Shown here piece after piece: positions 7,559 through 15,674 of a stretch of 16,856 nucleotides of DNA (positions within the stretch are counted from its first letter, which is position 1; the number at the start of each line of letters is the position of its first letter). The translations under genes were made by a program, and so were the position numbers. Origin of the DNA: Bacteroides sp. CAG:545 (GTDB lineage: Bacteria; Bacteroidota; Bacteroidia; Bacteroidales; UBA932). A model generated the notes under the pieces. The model made no database searches, was not told the DNA's origin, and worked only from the letters and a program-made list of their open reading frames with translations. Location: positions 6,595-23,450 of the forward strand of contig HF996044.1 in NCBI GenBank assembly GCA_000432515.1, given 5' to 3'.

Positions 7559-9076
7559 TTAGTTCTTCTTAGCCCAGAAAAGATCTACAGACTCATCATC
7601 CTTGCCTCCGAGCATGCTGACAGCTGCAGGATAATTTTCCTTATTCAATGTTTTCTCGTTGAAAGAGTAACGAAGTCTGCGGAGTCCACGTGCATTATCT
7701 GTAATTACACCATTTGAGAGGTTGTCGATTACAGGAGCAAGCTCAGGATAACCTGTTCTTCTGTACTCTGTCCAAGCCTCGATACCCATAGGATAGTTGG
7801 CAATCCACTTCTGGGTGATGATCTTCTCGAGTTTCATATCAGCCGATGCAGATTCGTCCCAAGCGACAGTAACCTTTGTCTTTCTGCTGTAGTCAGGGAA
7901 TCTTGCAACAGGGTCATTCTCATATGAATCAGGCACGCTGGTGTCATCCCCTATGTAGTTAGAGGCATCAAAGCTATCCACGCCCCACTGTTCCATTGAA
8001 AGATTGATACCACGCTCATAGAAGTCTCCGGCATTACCTGAAATCCAGCCTTTGAGGACAGCCTCTGCAAGAAGGAACTGTGACTCAGCCGCTACGAATA
8101 CAGGAAGTTTGTCGGTTGCAGAGAAAGCAGGCAAAGAATAACTCTGAACTGCTGATTTCTCGAAAGCGCCCTTTCCTGAACGCATTCCGATATATTTTCC
8201 GCCAATAGATTTAGTGAAGTAAGCCGGACATCTCGGATCCTCATAACCATTCATGTAGTCAACGATAGACGCACCGCTTCTGAGGTCACCCCAGGATGCA
8301 CTTGCGAGCTGATAAGGGTTCGGCTGAGCTGCAGGGTCCATCATGGCGTTGTCTGCATTGACATTAATAAATCCGAATGGAGATTCATAAGCAGCTACAA
8401 AAGCCGCCTGATTGCCAGAACGCATTGCTGCACGCATGATGTAAGAGTTTGCGAGTTTAGCCCACTTTGCATAGTCACCGGCAAATACAGGATCCTGGGC
8501 AGCCAAAGGCTTCTTGTCAGGATATGCAGATGCATAGCCGGCAAGTACGGATGCAGCACTGTTAAGATCCTCGATGATGCTCTTGTAAACATCCTCGTTC
8601 TTGTCATAAGCCACATACATCTGACCGTCAGTTACCTTGCTGTAAGGAATCGGACCATACATATCAGCGACACGCATCATAGCTGCTGCGCGGAGAAGGT
8701 TGGCCATTGCATAATAGTGACCTGAAGCACCTGTGAATTTTTCAATCTCGAAATAGTTGGCATAGATATCGAGGAACATTGTCTCATAAGGAATTGCATT
8801 CCAAGAATCAGATGCATTGAAAGTATCGAAGTTCTGACCACCCCAACGGTTGGACAATGTGTAGTAGCCACCGAGTGAGCCGACCATCTGGTCGATCATC
8901 TGAGAGTCATTCTGCTGCACGTACATAAGAGATTCCATCATCGTCGGAATAAGAATCGACGGATCAGAACTCTTGATTGCATACGGGTCCGTATTATATT
9001 TCTCGAAGTTCTTTGTACATCCTCCAAGTACGCCGAGGATAGCGCAAAAAGCGAGAATTTTGTTTTTTTTGTTCAT
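7559..9076 (-). CDS. susD-like: SusD/RagB-family outer-membrane glycan-binding lipoprotein
   Basis: The product is 505 residues. A lipoprotein signal peptide with LGGC places the lipidated cysteine at position 20. The early NTDPYAI motif (28-34) and the helical TPR-like layout, with NLLRAAAMMRVADMYGPIPYS, identify the SusD-like_2 branch of the family. SusD proteins sit as lids on the partner SusC barrel and present the glycan for import. It follows susC by 14 nt and precedes the GH18 gene by 19 nt. An A8 run falls in codons 3-5 (T8 at 9063-9070 on the plus strand). Confidence 0.95.
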   Translation of the reverse strand: MNKKNKILAFCAILGVLGGCTKNFEKYNTDPYAIKSSDPSILIPTMMESLMYVQQNDSQMIDQMVGSLGGYYTLSNRWGGQNFDTFNASDSWNAIPYETMFLDIYANYFEIEKFTGASGHYYAMANLLRAAAMMRVADMYGPIPYSKVTDGQMYVAYDKNEDVYKSIIEDLNSAASVLAGYASAYPDKKPLAAQDPVFAGDYAKWAKLANSYIMRAAMRSGNQAAFVAAYESPFGFINVNADNAMMDPAAQPNPYQLASASWGDLRSGASIVDYMNGYEDPRCPAYFTKSIGGKYIGMRSGKGAFEKSAVQSYSLPAFSATDKLPVFVAAESQFLLAEAVLKGWISGNAGDFYERGINLSMEQWGVDSFDASNYIGDDTSVPDSYENDPVARFPDYSRKTKVTVAWDESASADMKLEKIITQKWIANYPMGIEAWTEYRRTGYPELAPVIDNLSNGVITDNARGLRRLRYSFNEKTLNKENYPAAVSMLGGKDDESVDLFWAKKN

Positions 9077-9090
9077 AATTGTCTTCGTTT

Positions 9091-12000
9091 TTAGAACTGG
9101 AGTTTAACATTGAAACCGAAATTTCTTGTGCTTGGAAGCATGAAATAGTCAACTCCCTGATAGTAGTTGTTGCCTGTAGCAGCTGAAAGTTCCGGATCAA
9201 ACGGAGCCTTGCAGTAAATCATGGCGAGGTTACGTCCTACAATACCCAAAGTAAGGTTCAGTTTGTCATTGAACCACTTCTTAGGGAAGGTATAGTTCAA
9301 TGCGAGTTCCTGGAGACGGACGTTGGTAGCGCTGTAGAGGTAGAATGCATCATAACCTCCCTGTGCGGTACTGATTGTGGTATAGTAGTCTTTTGCTCCG
9401 AGCATACCATAGTTTACAGGAATACCGCCTGCATCACGCATTGAAGCGGAAGCCTCTGAAACTCCATAGTAGTCGAGGATACCCTGGGTAGCTGAGTAAA
9501 CGAGACCGCCTACACGTGCAGTAAGCACTACGCCGAGAGAAACACCCTTGAATCCGAAGGTGTTGCTCCATCCGAAGTTACCCTTAGGAGCGAGCTGACC
9601 GGCTTTGTAAGCCTCAACTTCCTCAACCTTGATATTACCGTTGTTGTCAACAGCCACACTACCGTTAAGGTCTCGGGCTACTCTATGTTTGATATAGATG
9701 TCAGAAAGTGAACCGCCTTCACGGAGAATAACCTGAGGAGCAACGTTAGATGCGCCCAACCAGTCCTTCTCGATCTGTGTCACGTCAACAGGAATGCCTG
9801 TGATAGGGTCAGGAATACCATGTGCGAGTTCCTTGATCTTGTTCTGGTTGAATGTATATGTAAAGTTGCTGCTCCAGCTGAAGTCACCCCACTTGTTGTC
9901 ATATCCGAGAGCGAGCTCAACACCCTGGTTCTGGATGTTACCGGTCTGTGCCACGAAGTTCTTGTATCCTGAAGATGCAGAAAGAGGAGCATAGATGGTC
10001 TGGTTATAGGTATTTGACCTATAGTAAGTCACATCCAAAGAGAGGCTCTCGAGGAAACGCACGTTGAGACCGAGTTCCCAAGATCTGGTATCTTCAGGTT
10101 TGAGGTCGTGTGCAGGATACGTATCGCTCTTGCTCCAGTTGTGGGTCTGGTCGTTGTACTTGTAGCTAGGATTAGAGAGGAATCTGTCAAATGGAGAAGC
10201 CACCTGAGAGTAAGATCCGCGCATCTTCATGAAAGTAAGCCATGAAGGCATCTCTACCATGTTGGAAATAACAGCAGAAAGACCTGCAGACCAGTAGAAG
10301 TAAGACTTGTTGTCAGTATAGGCGAGCTGAGAAGCCCAGTCATTTCTTCCGGTGAGAGTGAGGAAGAGCATGTTCTTCCATCCTGTTTCTACTGATGCGA
10401 AGACAGCCTGTGTCTGATCGTGCCATCCTTCCTGATTACCCTTGTAGTTTACAGCTGTATTCAAGTTGTTGGTAGCAAAGTGGTTAGGCAGGATAAGGTC
10501 ACCGGCAGCGCGGTTCATCTCATATCTCTGATCGTTGATAGAAGCACCGGCATTGACGATCAATCTCCAGTCACCCCATGTCTTATCTACGTTTGCGATG
10601 ATATCACCGTAGAAAGATCTGTCAGTCATGTTGTCCAACATGTAACCACCGTTTTCACCGGCGAATGTTGTCAATGTTGTAGCATAGTACTTAGTAGTCT
10701 GGCGATATGTTGACTCATCGAGACGAGCACGACCTGTGATGTTCAGCCATTTGAAAGGAATGTACTGCAAAGAAGCATTGTACATATAACGGCGCTTGTT
10801 CATGTCGCGGTTGTTGCGATTCTGTACCCAGTAAGGGTTCTGCATATTGTGAGAGCCCTCAGAATATGGCCAGTACTGAGTCTTGACACCTGTAACAGGG
10901 TTCCATCTTTCATAGAGACGCACCTCATTGAAATCGTCTCCTCTCGGGAAGAGGTAAAGACCAGGGAGCGGGTTGAAATATGTACCCTGCGAAACGAGGT
11001 TGTGGTCTTTCTGGATAATAAAGCTTGCACCTAAGTCGAGGATGAGTTTGTCATTGGCGAACTTGGTGGTGTTGCGTGCAGTGAAGTTGTATCTGTCGTA
11101 ACTGCTTTCAGGAACGATACCGGTGGTGTTGGTGGTGGTAGCGGAGATGTATGTCTGGTTCTTGGCATTGCCTGTAGAAAGGGAAACAGAGTTGATGACA
11201 TCCGTACCTGTGTTGAAGAACTTGCGAGGGTCATAGCTGTATGAATCAGGAAGCTGCGCACCCCAACAGCTGTAACCGCTGCTCTTGCCGTAACGGTCCT
11301 GCATATCAGGCATCATGTATGCCCTTGAGAAAGTGGTGGTGTTGCTGACAGTAACCTTGGTCGTGCCCTCTGCACCTTTCTTGGTGTTTATGATTATTAC
11401 ACCGTTGGCAGCCTCAGAACCGTAAAGTGCTGCTGCCGAAGGGCCTGTAAGCATGTTCACCGACTCGATGTCCTCAGGGTTGATATCGGCAGCTGACTCG
11501 GAGCTGACCATTGAAGACATGGTACCGCCGGAGCCGCCGAAGCTCTTGTTGTACATAGGCACACCGTCGATCACATAAAGAACAGTGTTGTTCTTCTCGA
11601 TAGACTTCATACCACGCATTACGACACGGGTAGTACTTCCAGGGCCGCTGGCACCTGAGTTGATCTGCACTCCGGCTACCTTACCGACGAGTGAATTTAC
11701 GAAGTTCGCATCCTTTACGGTGGTAAGTTTGTCAGCGTTCACTTTCTGCACATTGTAGGAAAGTGTCTTCTCTTCGCGCTTGATACCGAGTGCGGTAACT
11801 ACGACTTCGTCAAGGAATTCGGTAGCCTCTACAAGTGTGAAGTTCAATGTCTTCTGTCCTGTCCAGACTGCCTCTGCGTCTTTGTATCCGAGAATGGACA
11901 CTACGATGACGTCGTTCTTGGAAAGGCCGGAGAGGGTGTACTCGCCGTCCATACCGGATACGACCGCTCCGGCTTTGTCCCGAATCATGACGGCTGCTCC

Positions 12001-12156
12001 CGGAACAGGTCCGTTTGAATCGGCTATAATACCTTCAACTACCCCCCCCGAGGCCTCCTGGGCAAATGTCAGGGAAGGAGCAGCGACATTCAGGGCTGCG
12101 ATGGCAACGAAAGCCAAGCATACCCGAATAAACGTTTGCTTCAAATGTTTGAACAT
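9091..12156 (-). CDS. susC-like: SusC/RagA-family TonB-dependent outer-membrane transporter
   Basis: The product is about 1021 residues from the ATG at 12156 (MFKHLKQTF). The open frame extends further upstream, but that part covers the promoter and the rpmE2 region and is not coding. Layout: a signal peptide with cleavage around FAQ (31-33); a carboxypeptidase-regulatory-like Ig domain (about 39-110); a TonB box region DEVVVTALG (116-124); a plug with the SusC/RagA signature (RGMKSI, VLYVIDGVP at 192-200, ALYGSEAANGVIIINTKKG at 243-261); then a 22-strand barrel ending in Phe. It lacks the N-terminal STN domain that signals to anti-sigma factors, so trans-envelope sigma regulation is unlikely. 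It is the first gene of the four-gene PUL and imports oligosaccharide together with SusD. A G8 tract lies right after the signal peptide. Confidence 0.96.
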   Translation of the reverse strand: MFKHLKQTFIRVCLAFVAIAALNVAAPSLTFAQEASGGVVEGIIADSNGPVPGAAVMIRDKAGAVVSGMDGEYTLSGLSKNDVIVVSILGYKDAEAVWTGQKTLNFTLVEATEFLDEVVVTALGIKREEKTLSYNVQKVNADKLTTVKDANFVNSLVGKVAGVQINSGASGPGSTTRVVMRGMKSIEKNNTVLYVIDGVPMYNKSFGGSGGTMSSMVSSESAADINPEDIESVNMLTGPSAAALYGSEAANGVIIINTKKGAEGTTKVTVSNTTTFSRAYMMPDMQDRYGKSSGYSCWGAQLPDSYSYDPRKFFNTGTDVINSVSLSTGNAKNQTYISATTTNTTGIVPESSYDRYNFTARNTTKFANDKLILDLGASFIIQKDHNLVSQGTYFNPLPGLYLFPRGDDFNEVRLYERWNPVTGVKTQYWPYSEGSHNMQNPYWVQNRNNRDMNKRRYMYNASLQYIPFKWLNITGRARLDESTYRQTTKYYATTLTTFAGENGGYMLDNMTDRSFYGDIIANVDKTWGDWRLIVNAGASINDQRYEMNRAAGDLILPNHFATNNLNTAVNYKGNQEGWHDQTQAVFASVETGWKNMLFLTLTGRNDWASQLAYTDNKSYFYWSAGLSAVISNMVEMPSWLTFMKMRGSYSQVASPFDRFLSNPSYKYNDQTHNWSKSDTYPAHDLKPEDTRSWELGLNVRFLESLSLDVTYYRSNTYNQTIYAPLSASSGYKNFVAQTGNIQNQGVELALGYDNKWGDFSWSSNFTYTFNQNKIKELAHGIPDPITGIPVDVTQIEKDWLGASNVAPQVILREGGSLSDIYIKHRVARDLNGSVAVDNNGNIKVEEVEAYKAGQLAPKGNFGWSNTFGFKGVSLGVVLTARVGGLVYSATQGILDYYGVSEASASMRDAGGIPVNYGMLGAKDYYTTISTAQGGYDAFYLYSATNVRLQELALNYTFPKKWFNDKLNLTLGIVGRNLAMIYCKAPFDPELSAATGNNYYQGVDYFMLPSTRNFGFNVKLQF
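12042..12049 (-). repeat. G8 homopolymer in the susC coding strand
   Basis: Eight C on the plus strand, so eight G in the susC sense strand, cover the codons Ser36-Gly37-Gly38-Val39 just downstream of the signal peptide. The bases that follow the tract put TAG in frame if one G is lost, and TGA in frame two codons on if one G is gained. Either change would abolish the transporter. Confidence 0.95.
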
Positions 12157-12202
12157 AATAATGTGATGTTTATAATTCGTGGTCTGTGTAACAACTTGGT
12201 CG

Positions 12203-12234
12203 CAAAGATACACTTTATAAATCATATTTACAAA
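12203..12234 (-). promoter_or_regulatory. Promoter of the susC operon
   Basis: On the minus strand TTTG (plus positions 12231-12234) is followed after exactly 20 bp by TATCTTTG (12203-12210). Both are perfect matches to the Bacteroidota -33 and -7 elements with the preferred spacing. Transcription would start near 12196, giving a leader of about 40 nt before the susC ATG. The stretch from 12235 to 12336, up to the rpmE2 terminator, is AT-rich and shows no gene. Confidence 0.88.
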
Positions 12235-12336
12235 AATTTCGCTAATAATTAAGCATTTTAGGTATTTCGGCATTTTATCCGCCATCCTTGAAGCAGACAT
12301 CAGACAATGAAACAGCATCACAATAGAAAAGAGCAT

Positions 12337-12369
12337 AAAAAAAGAGCCGCTCCCGTATGGGAACAGCTC
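12337..12369 (-). terminator. Rho-independent terminator of rpmE2
   Basis: On the minus strand, arms at 12359-12369 and 12344-12354 form an 11-bp stem with two G-U wobbles and a 4-nt loop, followed by seven T (12337-12343). It lies 23 nt after the rpmE2 stop and upstream of the susC promoter, so it insulates the PUL from ribosomal-protein transcription. Confidence 0.92.
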
Positions 12370-12391
12370 CTGAATCTCAAAACAGAAGAAA

Positions 12392-12643
12392 TTATTTCTG
12401 TCTGCTCTTGTATCTCTGGTAGAATTTATCAACACGACCTGCGGTATCCACAAGCTTGACTTTACCGGTGTAGAACGGATGAGATGTATTTGAAATCTCA
12501 AGCTTTACTACAGGGTACTCAACTCCGTCGACCATCAGAGTCTCTTTAGTGGTTGCACATGAACGTGTAACGAATACAGTGTCGTTTGACATATCCTTGA
12601 AAGCTACAAGGCGGTAGTTTTCGGGATGAATTCCTTTTTTCAT
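12392..12643 (-). CDS. rpmE2: 50S ribosomal protein L31 type B
   Basis: The product is 83 residues, starting MKKGIHPENYRLVAFKDMSN, the characteristic opening of type B L31, and ending in KFYQRYKSRQK. The zinc-binding CxxC...CxxC cysteines of type A L31 are absent (only a single Cys at SCATT), as expected for the zinc-independent form. The ATG at 12643 was chosen; an upstream in-frame extension to 12694 crosses the promoter and is not plausible. The gene is monocistronic with its own promoter and terminator. Confidence 0.97.
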   Translation of the reverse strand: MKKGIHPENYRLVAFKDMSNDTVFVTRSCATTKETLMVDGVEYPVVKLEISNTSHPFYTGKVKLVDTAGRVDKFYQRYKSRQK

Positions 12644-12679
12644 TTCTCTTAAAAATTTAGTTTGTCCAAAATTGGAACG

Positions 12680-12711
12680 CAAATCTACGCACAATTATCC
12701 GATTTTCCAAA
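12680..12711 (-). promoter_or_regulatory. Promoter of rpmE2
   Basis: On the minus strand TTTG (12708-12711) is followed after exactly 20 bp by TAGATTTG (12680-12687), a perfect Bacteroidota -33/-7 pair. The predicted transcription start near 12673 leaves a leader of about 30 nt. The same spacing is seen at the susC promoter, so the two support each other as the housekeeping consensus of this organism. Confidence 0.88.
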
Positions 12712-12741
12712 ACTTTGGATATTTTTCATCAATTTCAGCCG

Positions 12742-13824
12742 TCACATTGACTCCAGTTCCTTCGCGAAGACCTCGGCAGCGGACAGGGCCCAAGCCGGAA
12801 AACCCTCGTCCCGGCGGAACTTTCCGTCACGTGCGAAACTCAGAAGCACATCCAGGTCGAACGTTTCGGATTCGACTGCCGCATCGAAACGGGTGGCATC
12901 ATACGCATTGCATTTCTGTTCAATGTGAGACGGCACCATCATCAGCGGCTTGCCCAGGTACATCGCCTCGCAGATGGACTCGAAACCGGCCGTAGATGCA
13001 TATGCCATGCAGCCTGCCATCTGCCTGAGAAATTCCTTGTCGTCCAGATAATAGAAACTCAGCGTGTCATCCACCACCTTCACGGGGGCCTCAGCGGCAT
13101 TGTCCCAGAAGAAGCGCAGCGGAACCGAAGGATTCTTGGCATGCCAGGCCTTCACCTCTTCAGCGAAACCGGCATTGAGCATATAGCCGAGGATATAGTC
13201 GCCGTCACGGAATTCCGGACTTTGCCTGTAAGAGAGCACTTCCGGACGCAGGAGCGGCGGAACCACCTTTATCTTGCCGTCGTCCGGCATCGGCCTGAAA
13301 GAAAGGGCCAAAAGTTTGGAAGCGCCGGCAGCTATCGCCTTGGAAAACAGGTTCAGGGCATGATGACCCTCATAACCGAATTCCGGAATATGCATATCCT
13401 CGTGCAGAAAAAGGAACTGGTGTCCTATGCACGCCATCGGAACTCTTCTGCCGGTGAGCCCGTGCGCAATCGTGCCCAGCAGCTCGTAAAAATTCAGTAT
13501 CACATCCGCGCCGCTTTCCTTGATTTTCGAGCGGATCAATGATACGGATGGAATGAATTTCGGGGATACTGCTATATTGTAGAGAACCGATTTTACGGCA
13601 TCAGGACGCTTGTCCGCAGCCGCAGAGACGAAATTGATCGACTCAAAACAAGTTACAGGAGCATTGACCCTGTCGAGAAAAAATGAAGGCAACTTTCTGC
13701 TTTCGCTCTTGCCCACAAGCATTTCCACCACTTCGTGCCCGCGGGAGCGCAGCAATTTTTCCATTGTCATCGCCTGAGTGAGGTGGCCTCTCCCCTCGCC
13801 CTGGATTATGAACAAGTACTTCAT
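12742..13824 (-). CDS. GT-B fold glycosyltransferase (UDP-glycosyltransferase / MurG-like)
   Basis: The product is 360 residues from the ATG at 13824; a TTG two codons upstream is an unlikely alternative. The N-terminal GEGRGHLTQ (9-17) is the glycine-rich acceptor-side loop of MurG/MGT-like GT-B enzymes. The C-terminal stretch STAGFESICEAMYLGKP followed by LMMVPSHIEQKCNA (277-307) is the donor-nucleotide-binding region (G-F-E-x-x-x-E-A-x-x-x-G-K-P...P...Q..NA). There is no signal peptide or clear membrane helix, so it acts in the cytoplasm or at the inner face of the membrane. It starts 9 nt after the phosphoesterase stop and is the last gene of the operon. A lipid-linked acceptor is suggested by the LpxH-like neighbour, but donor and acceptor cannot be assigned. 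Confidence 0.85.
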   Translation of the reverse strand: MKYLFIIQGEGRGHLTQAMTMEKLLRSRGHEVVEMLVGKSESRKLPSFFLDRVNAPVTCFESINFVSAAADKRPDAVKSVLYNIAVSPKFIPSVSLIRSKIKESGADVILNFYELLGTIAHGLTGRRVPMACIGHQFLFLHEDMHIPEFGYEGHHALNLFSKAIAAGASKLLALSFRPMPDDGKIKVVPPLLRPEVLSYRQSPEFRDGDYILGYMLNAGFAEEVKAWHAKNPSVPLRFFWDNAAEAPVKVVDDTLSFYYLDDKEFLRQMAGCMAYASTAGFESICEAMYLGKPLMMVPSHIEQKCNAYDATRFDAAVESETFDLDVLLSFARDGKFRRDEGFPAWALSAAEVFAKELESM

Positions 13825-13833
13825 AGCCAAACT

Positions 13834-14595
13834 TTATTTGCGGTTAATGAAATCTGAAAACTTTACTACAGACCAGTTTCCATCGTAATCTTCTGTCAAT
13901 GCGGTCAATGACTCCACCCAATCGCCGGAATTGAGGTAATGCACCCCGCTTTTCAGGTACTTGTCTTCCGGCGTGTGGATATGGCCGCAGATGATGCCGT
14001 CACAGCCTTTCGCCCTGGCAAACGAATCGAGGTCTGATTCGAAGCCGGAAATCGCAGATACAGCCTGCTTTACCTTATGCTTTATGACTTTTGACAATGA
14101 ATAATACTCCTTGCCCCTTTTCAGACGTGCCCTGTTCCATACATTGTTGAATTTCAGGAGCAGATTGTAGGCGACGTCACCGAGTTTCGCAAGAAACGTG
14201 AGCCGGGCGGTGATGCTGTCGAAGGCATGCCCGTGGATGACCACATATGAGTGATTCTTCTCCTTTATTATAAATTCATTGACAAGAGTGATGTTCGCCA
14301 TCTTGGACGGGACAAGCGGGTCGAGGAAGTCGTCATGGTTGCCCGTCACATAAATCACTTCCGTAGAATGCTTCTCCATCATCTTCATTATGACGTAAAA
14401 GAACGCGGAATGCACCACGGTCCACTTGTCACTGGAGTTTTTCAACTGCCAACCGTCTATAATGTCGCCGTTCATTATGAGCCTGTCGCAATCGACTGAA
14501 CTCAAAAACTCAGCAGCCTCCTTCACTTTGGAATGGGGCGCTCCGATGTGAACATCAGAAATCACAACGGTCCGATAATGAGGTCTTTCAAGCAT
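13834..14595 (-). CDS. LpxH-like calcineurin-type metallophosphoesterase
   Basis: The product is 253 residues with the complete binuclear metallophosphoesterase motif set: SDVHIG (D14, H16), NGDIID (D44, D47), GNHDD (N86, H87), HGH (121-123) and GHIHTP (H205, H207). This is the arrangement of UDP-2,3-diacylglucosamine diphosphatase (LpxH) and its relatives. The basic helical insertion at about 127-185 (ARLTFLAKLGD...RARLKRGKEYYSLSK) occupies the place of the substrate cap in LpxH. Bacteroidota often encode more than one member, so it may be the lipid A enzyme or a paralogue acting on another lipid- or nucleotide-linked sugar. Its location between a GDP-mannose gene and a glycosyltransferase favours a role in glycolipid or envelope-glycan synthesis. 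Confidence 0.85.
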   Translation of the reverse strand: MLERPHYRTVVISDVHIGAPHSKVKEAAEFLSSVDCDRLIMNGDIIDGWQLKNSSDKWTVVHSAFFYVIMKMMEKHSTEVIYVTGNHDDFLDPLVPSKMANITLVNEFIIKEKNHSYVVIHGHAFDSITARLTFLAKLGDVAYNLLLKFNNVWNRARLKRGKEYYSLSKVIKHKVKQAVSAISGFESDLDSFARAKGCDGIICGHIHTPEDKYLKSGVHYLNSGDWVESLTALTEDYDGNWSVVKFSDFINRK

Positions 14596-14613
14596 AATAA
14601 GAACAATAAAAAC

Positions 14614-15660
14614 CTATGCCAGGAAATCCTTGATCTTCTGGTCTTCCGTCAATGGACATACAAGAATGTTGCCGTCCTTTACTGCCACGACGTAATTTTT
14701 CAACCCTGACACGACCACTGTCCCGCCATCAGCCGCATTGACCACACAATCCTCGCAGCCGAAAAGCCGGACACCTTCGCCCACTACCTTGTTTCCGGCA
14801 TTGTCACCGGAAACCTTGCCGCCTACAGAACTCCAGCTTCCCAAATCAGACCACTCCACATCAGAGGCAATCACATAGATCGACTCCGACCGCTCCATCA
14901 CGGCATAGTCAATGGAGATTTTCTCGCATTGCGGAAACAGTTCATTCAGGACATCATTTTCCTCAGGCTTGCCGAACGAAGAAGCGATCCTGTCCATTAT
15001 CCCGGCGATTCCCGGAACAAAAAGTCGAAGCTGGGAGACTATCGTGTTTACAGACCACACGAAAATGCCGGCATTCCAGAAATAATTCCCTTCCGCCAGA
15101 TATTTCTCAGCAGTCTGCCTGTCAGGCTTTTCCTTGAAGGCATTGACTTTAAGCACTTTATCCTCCTCAACAGAAGACGAGCAGATATAGCCGTACCCTG
15201 TTTCCGGCCTGTCCGGATGAATACCCACAGTGACTATACAGTCGTGTTCAGCGGTGAAGTCCAATGCTTTTCTGATGCAGTCAGCGAACTTTTCCTTGCG
15301 CAGGACCACGGCGTCGGACGGAGTCACCACCACATTGGCATCAGGGTCCTCCGCCTTGATTTTCCAGCAGGCATAGGCAATGCAGGGAGCTGTATTTCTC
15401 GGCTCCGGCTCCGACAGGATATGTGATTCCGGAATCATCGGCAGCTGAGCCTTCACCATTTCCGCATACCTGACCGATGTCACCACCCACATCCTGCTGT
15501 AGTCGCAGACCGGAAGGAAGCGCTCGACCGTAAGCTGGATCAATGACTTGCCCACTCCGAGAAGGTCAATGAACTGTTTCGGCACTGCAGGTGTGCTCGC
15601 GGGCCACAGGCGGCTTCCGATGCCGCCGGCCATTATCACTATATGCGTATGTGTATCCAT
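14614..15660 (-). CDS. manC: Mannose-1-phosphate guanylyltransferase (GDP-mannose pyrophosphorylase)
   Basis: It converts mannose-1-phosphate + GTP to GDP-mannose + PPi, the donor precursor for mannosyl and fucosyl glycans. The 348 residues carry the nucleotidyltransferase signature AGGIGSRLWPAS (11-22) with the conserved PKQF (27-30), PSD (114-116), GYGYI (155-159), FKEKPD (175-180), WNAGIF (195-200) and WSDLGSW (270-276). Only the transferase domain is present; the C-terminal phosphomannose isomerase/cupin domain of bifunctional ManC is absent. It starts 14 nt after the HprK-like gene and is followed 18 nt later by the phosphoesterase, so it is embedded in one operon. Confidence 0.95.
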   Translation of the reverse strand: MDTHTHIVIMAGGIGSRLWPASTPAVPKQFIDLLGVGKSLIQLTVERFLPVCDYSRMWVVTSVRYAEMVKAQLPMIPESHILSEPEPRNTAPCIAYACWKIKAEDPDANVVVTPSDAVVLRKEKFADCIRKALDFTAEHDCIVTVGIHPDRPETGYGYICSSSVEEDKVLKVNAFKEKPDRQTAEKYLAEGNYFWNAGIFVWSVNTIVSQLRLFVPGIAGIMDRIASSFGKPEENDVLNELFPQCEKISIDYAVMERSESIYVIASDVEWSDLGSWSSVGGKVSGDNAGNKVVGEGVRLFGCEDCVVNAADGGTVVVSGLKNYVVAVKDGNILVCPLTEDQKIKDFLA

Positions 15661-15674
15661 AGGCTCAATGTTAT

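Noticed and set aside
9063..9070. A8 run in codons 3-5 of susD as a slippage switch
   Set aside because: Lysine-rich starts with A runs are common in AT-rich signal peptides. A one-base loss does not give an immediate stop, so there is no sign of a selected switch.
12157..12501. Upstream in-frame extension of the susC reading frame
   Set aside because: It crosses the susC promoter, the rpmE2 terminator and the 3' end of rpmE2. The ATG at 12156 is followed at once by a normal signal peptide.
12644..12694. N-terminal extension of L31 type B
   Set aside because: It covers the -7 box and leader. The family begins at the MKKGIHPENYR start at 12643.
12700..12722. Hairpin CCAAA/TTTGG after the glycosyltransferase gene as a terminator
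   Set aside because: The stem is short and AT-rich with a tiny loop and no proper T tract, and it overlaps the rpmE2 -33 element.
12925..13542. 205-codon plus-strand open frame opposite the glycosyltransferase gene
   Set aside because: Antisense shadow of a conserved gene. The His/Arg-rich sequence has no recognisable domain and no promoter is seen.
14929..15426. 165-codon plus-strand open frame opposite manC
   Set aside because: Antisense shadow of a strongly conserved enzyme; no domain features.
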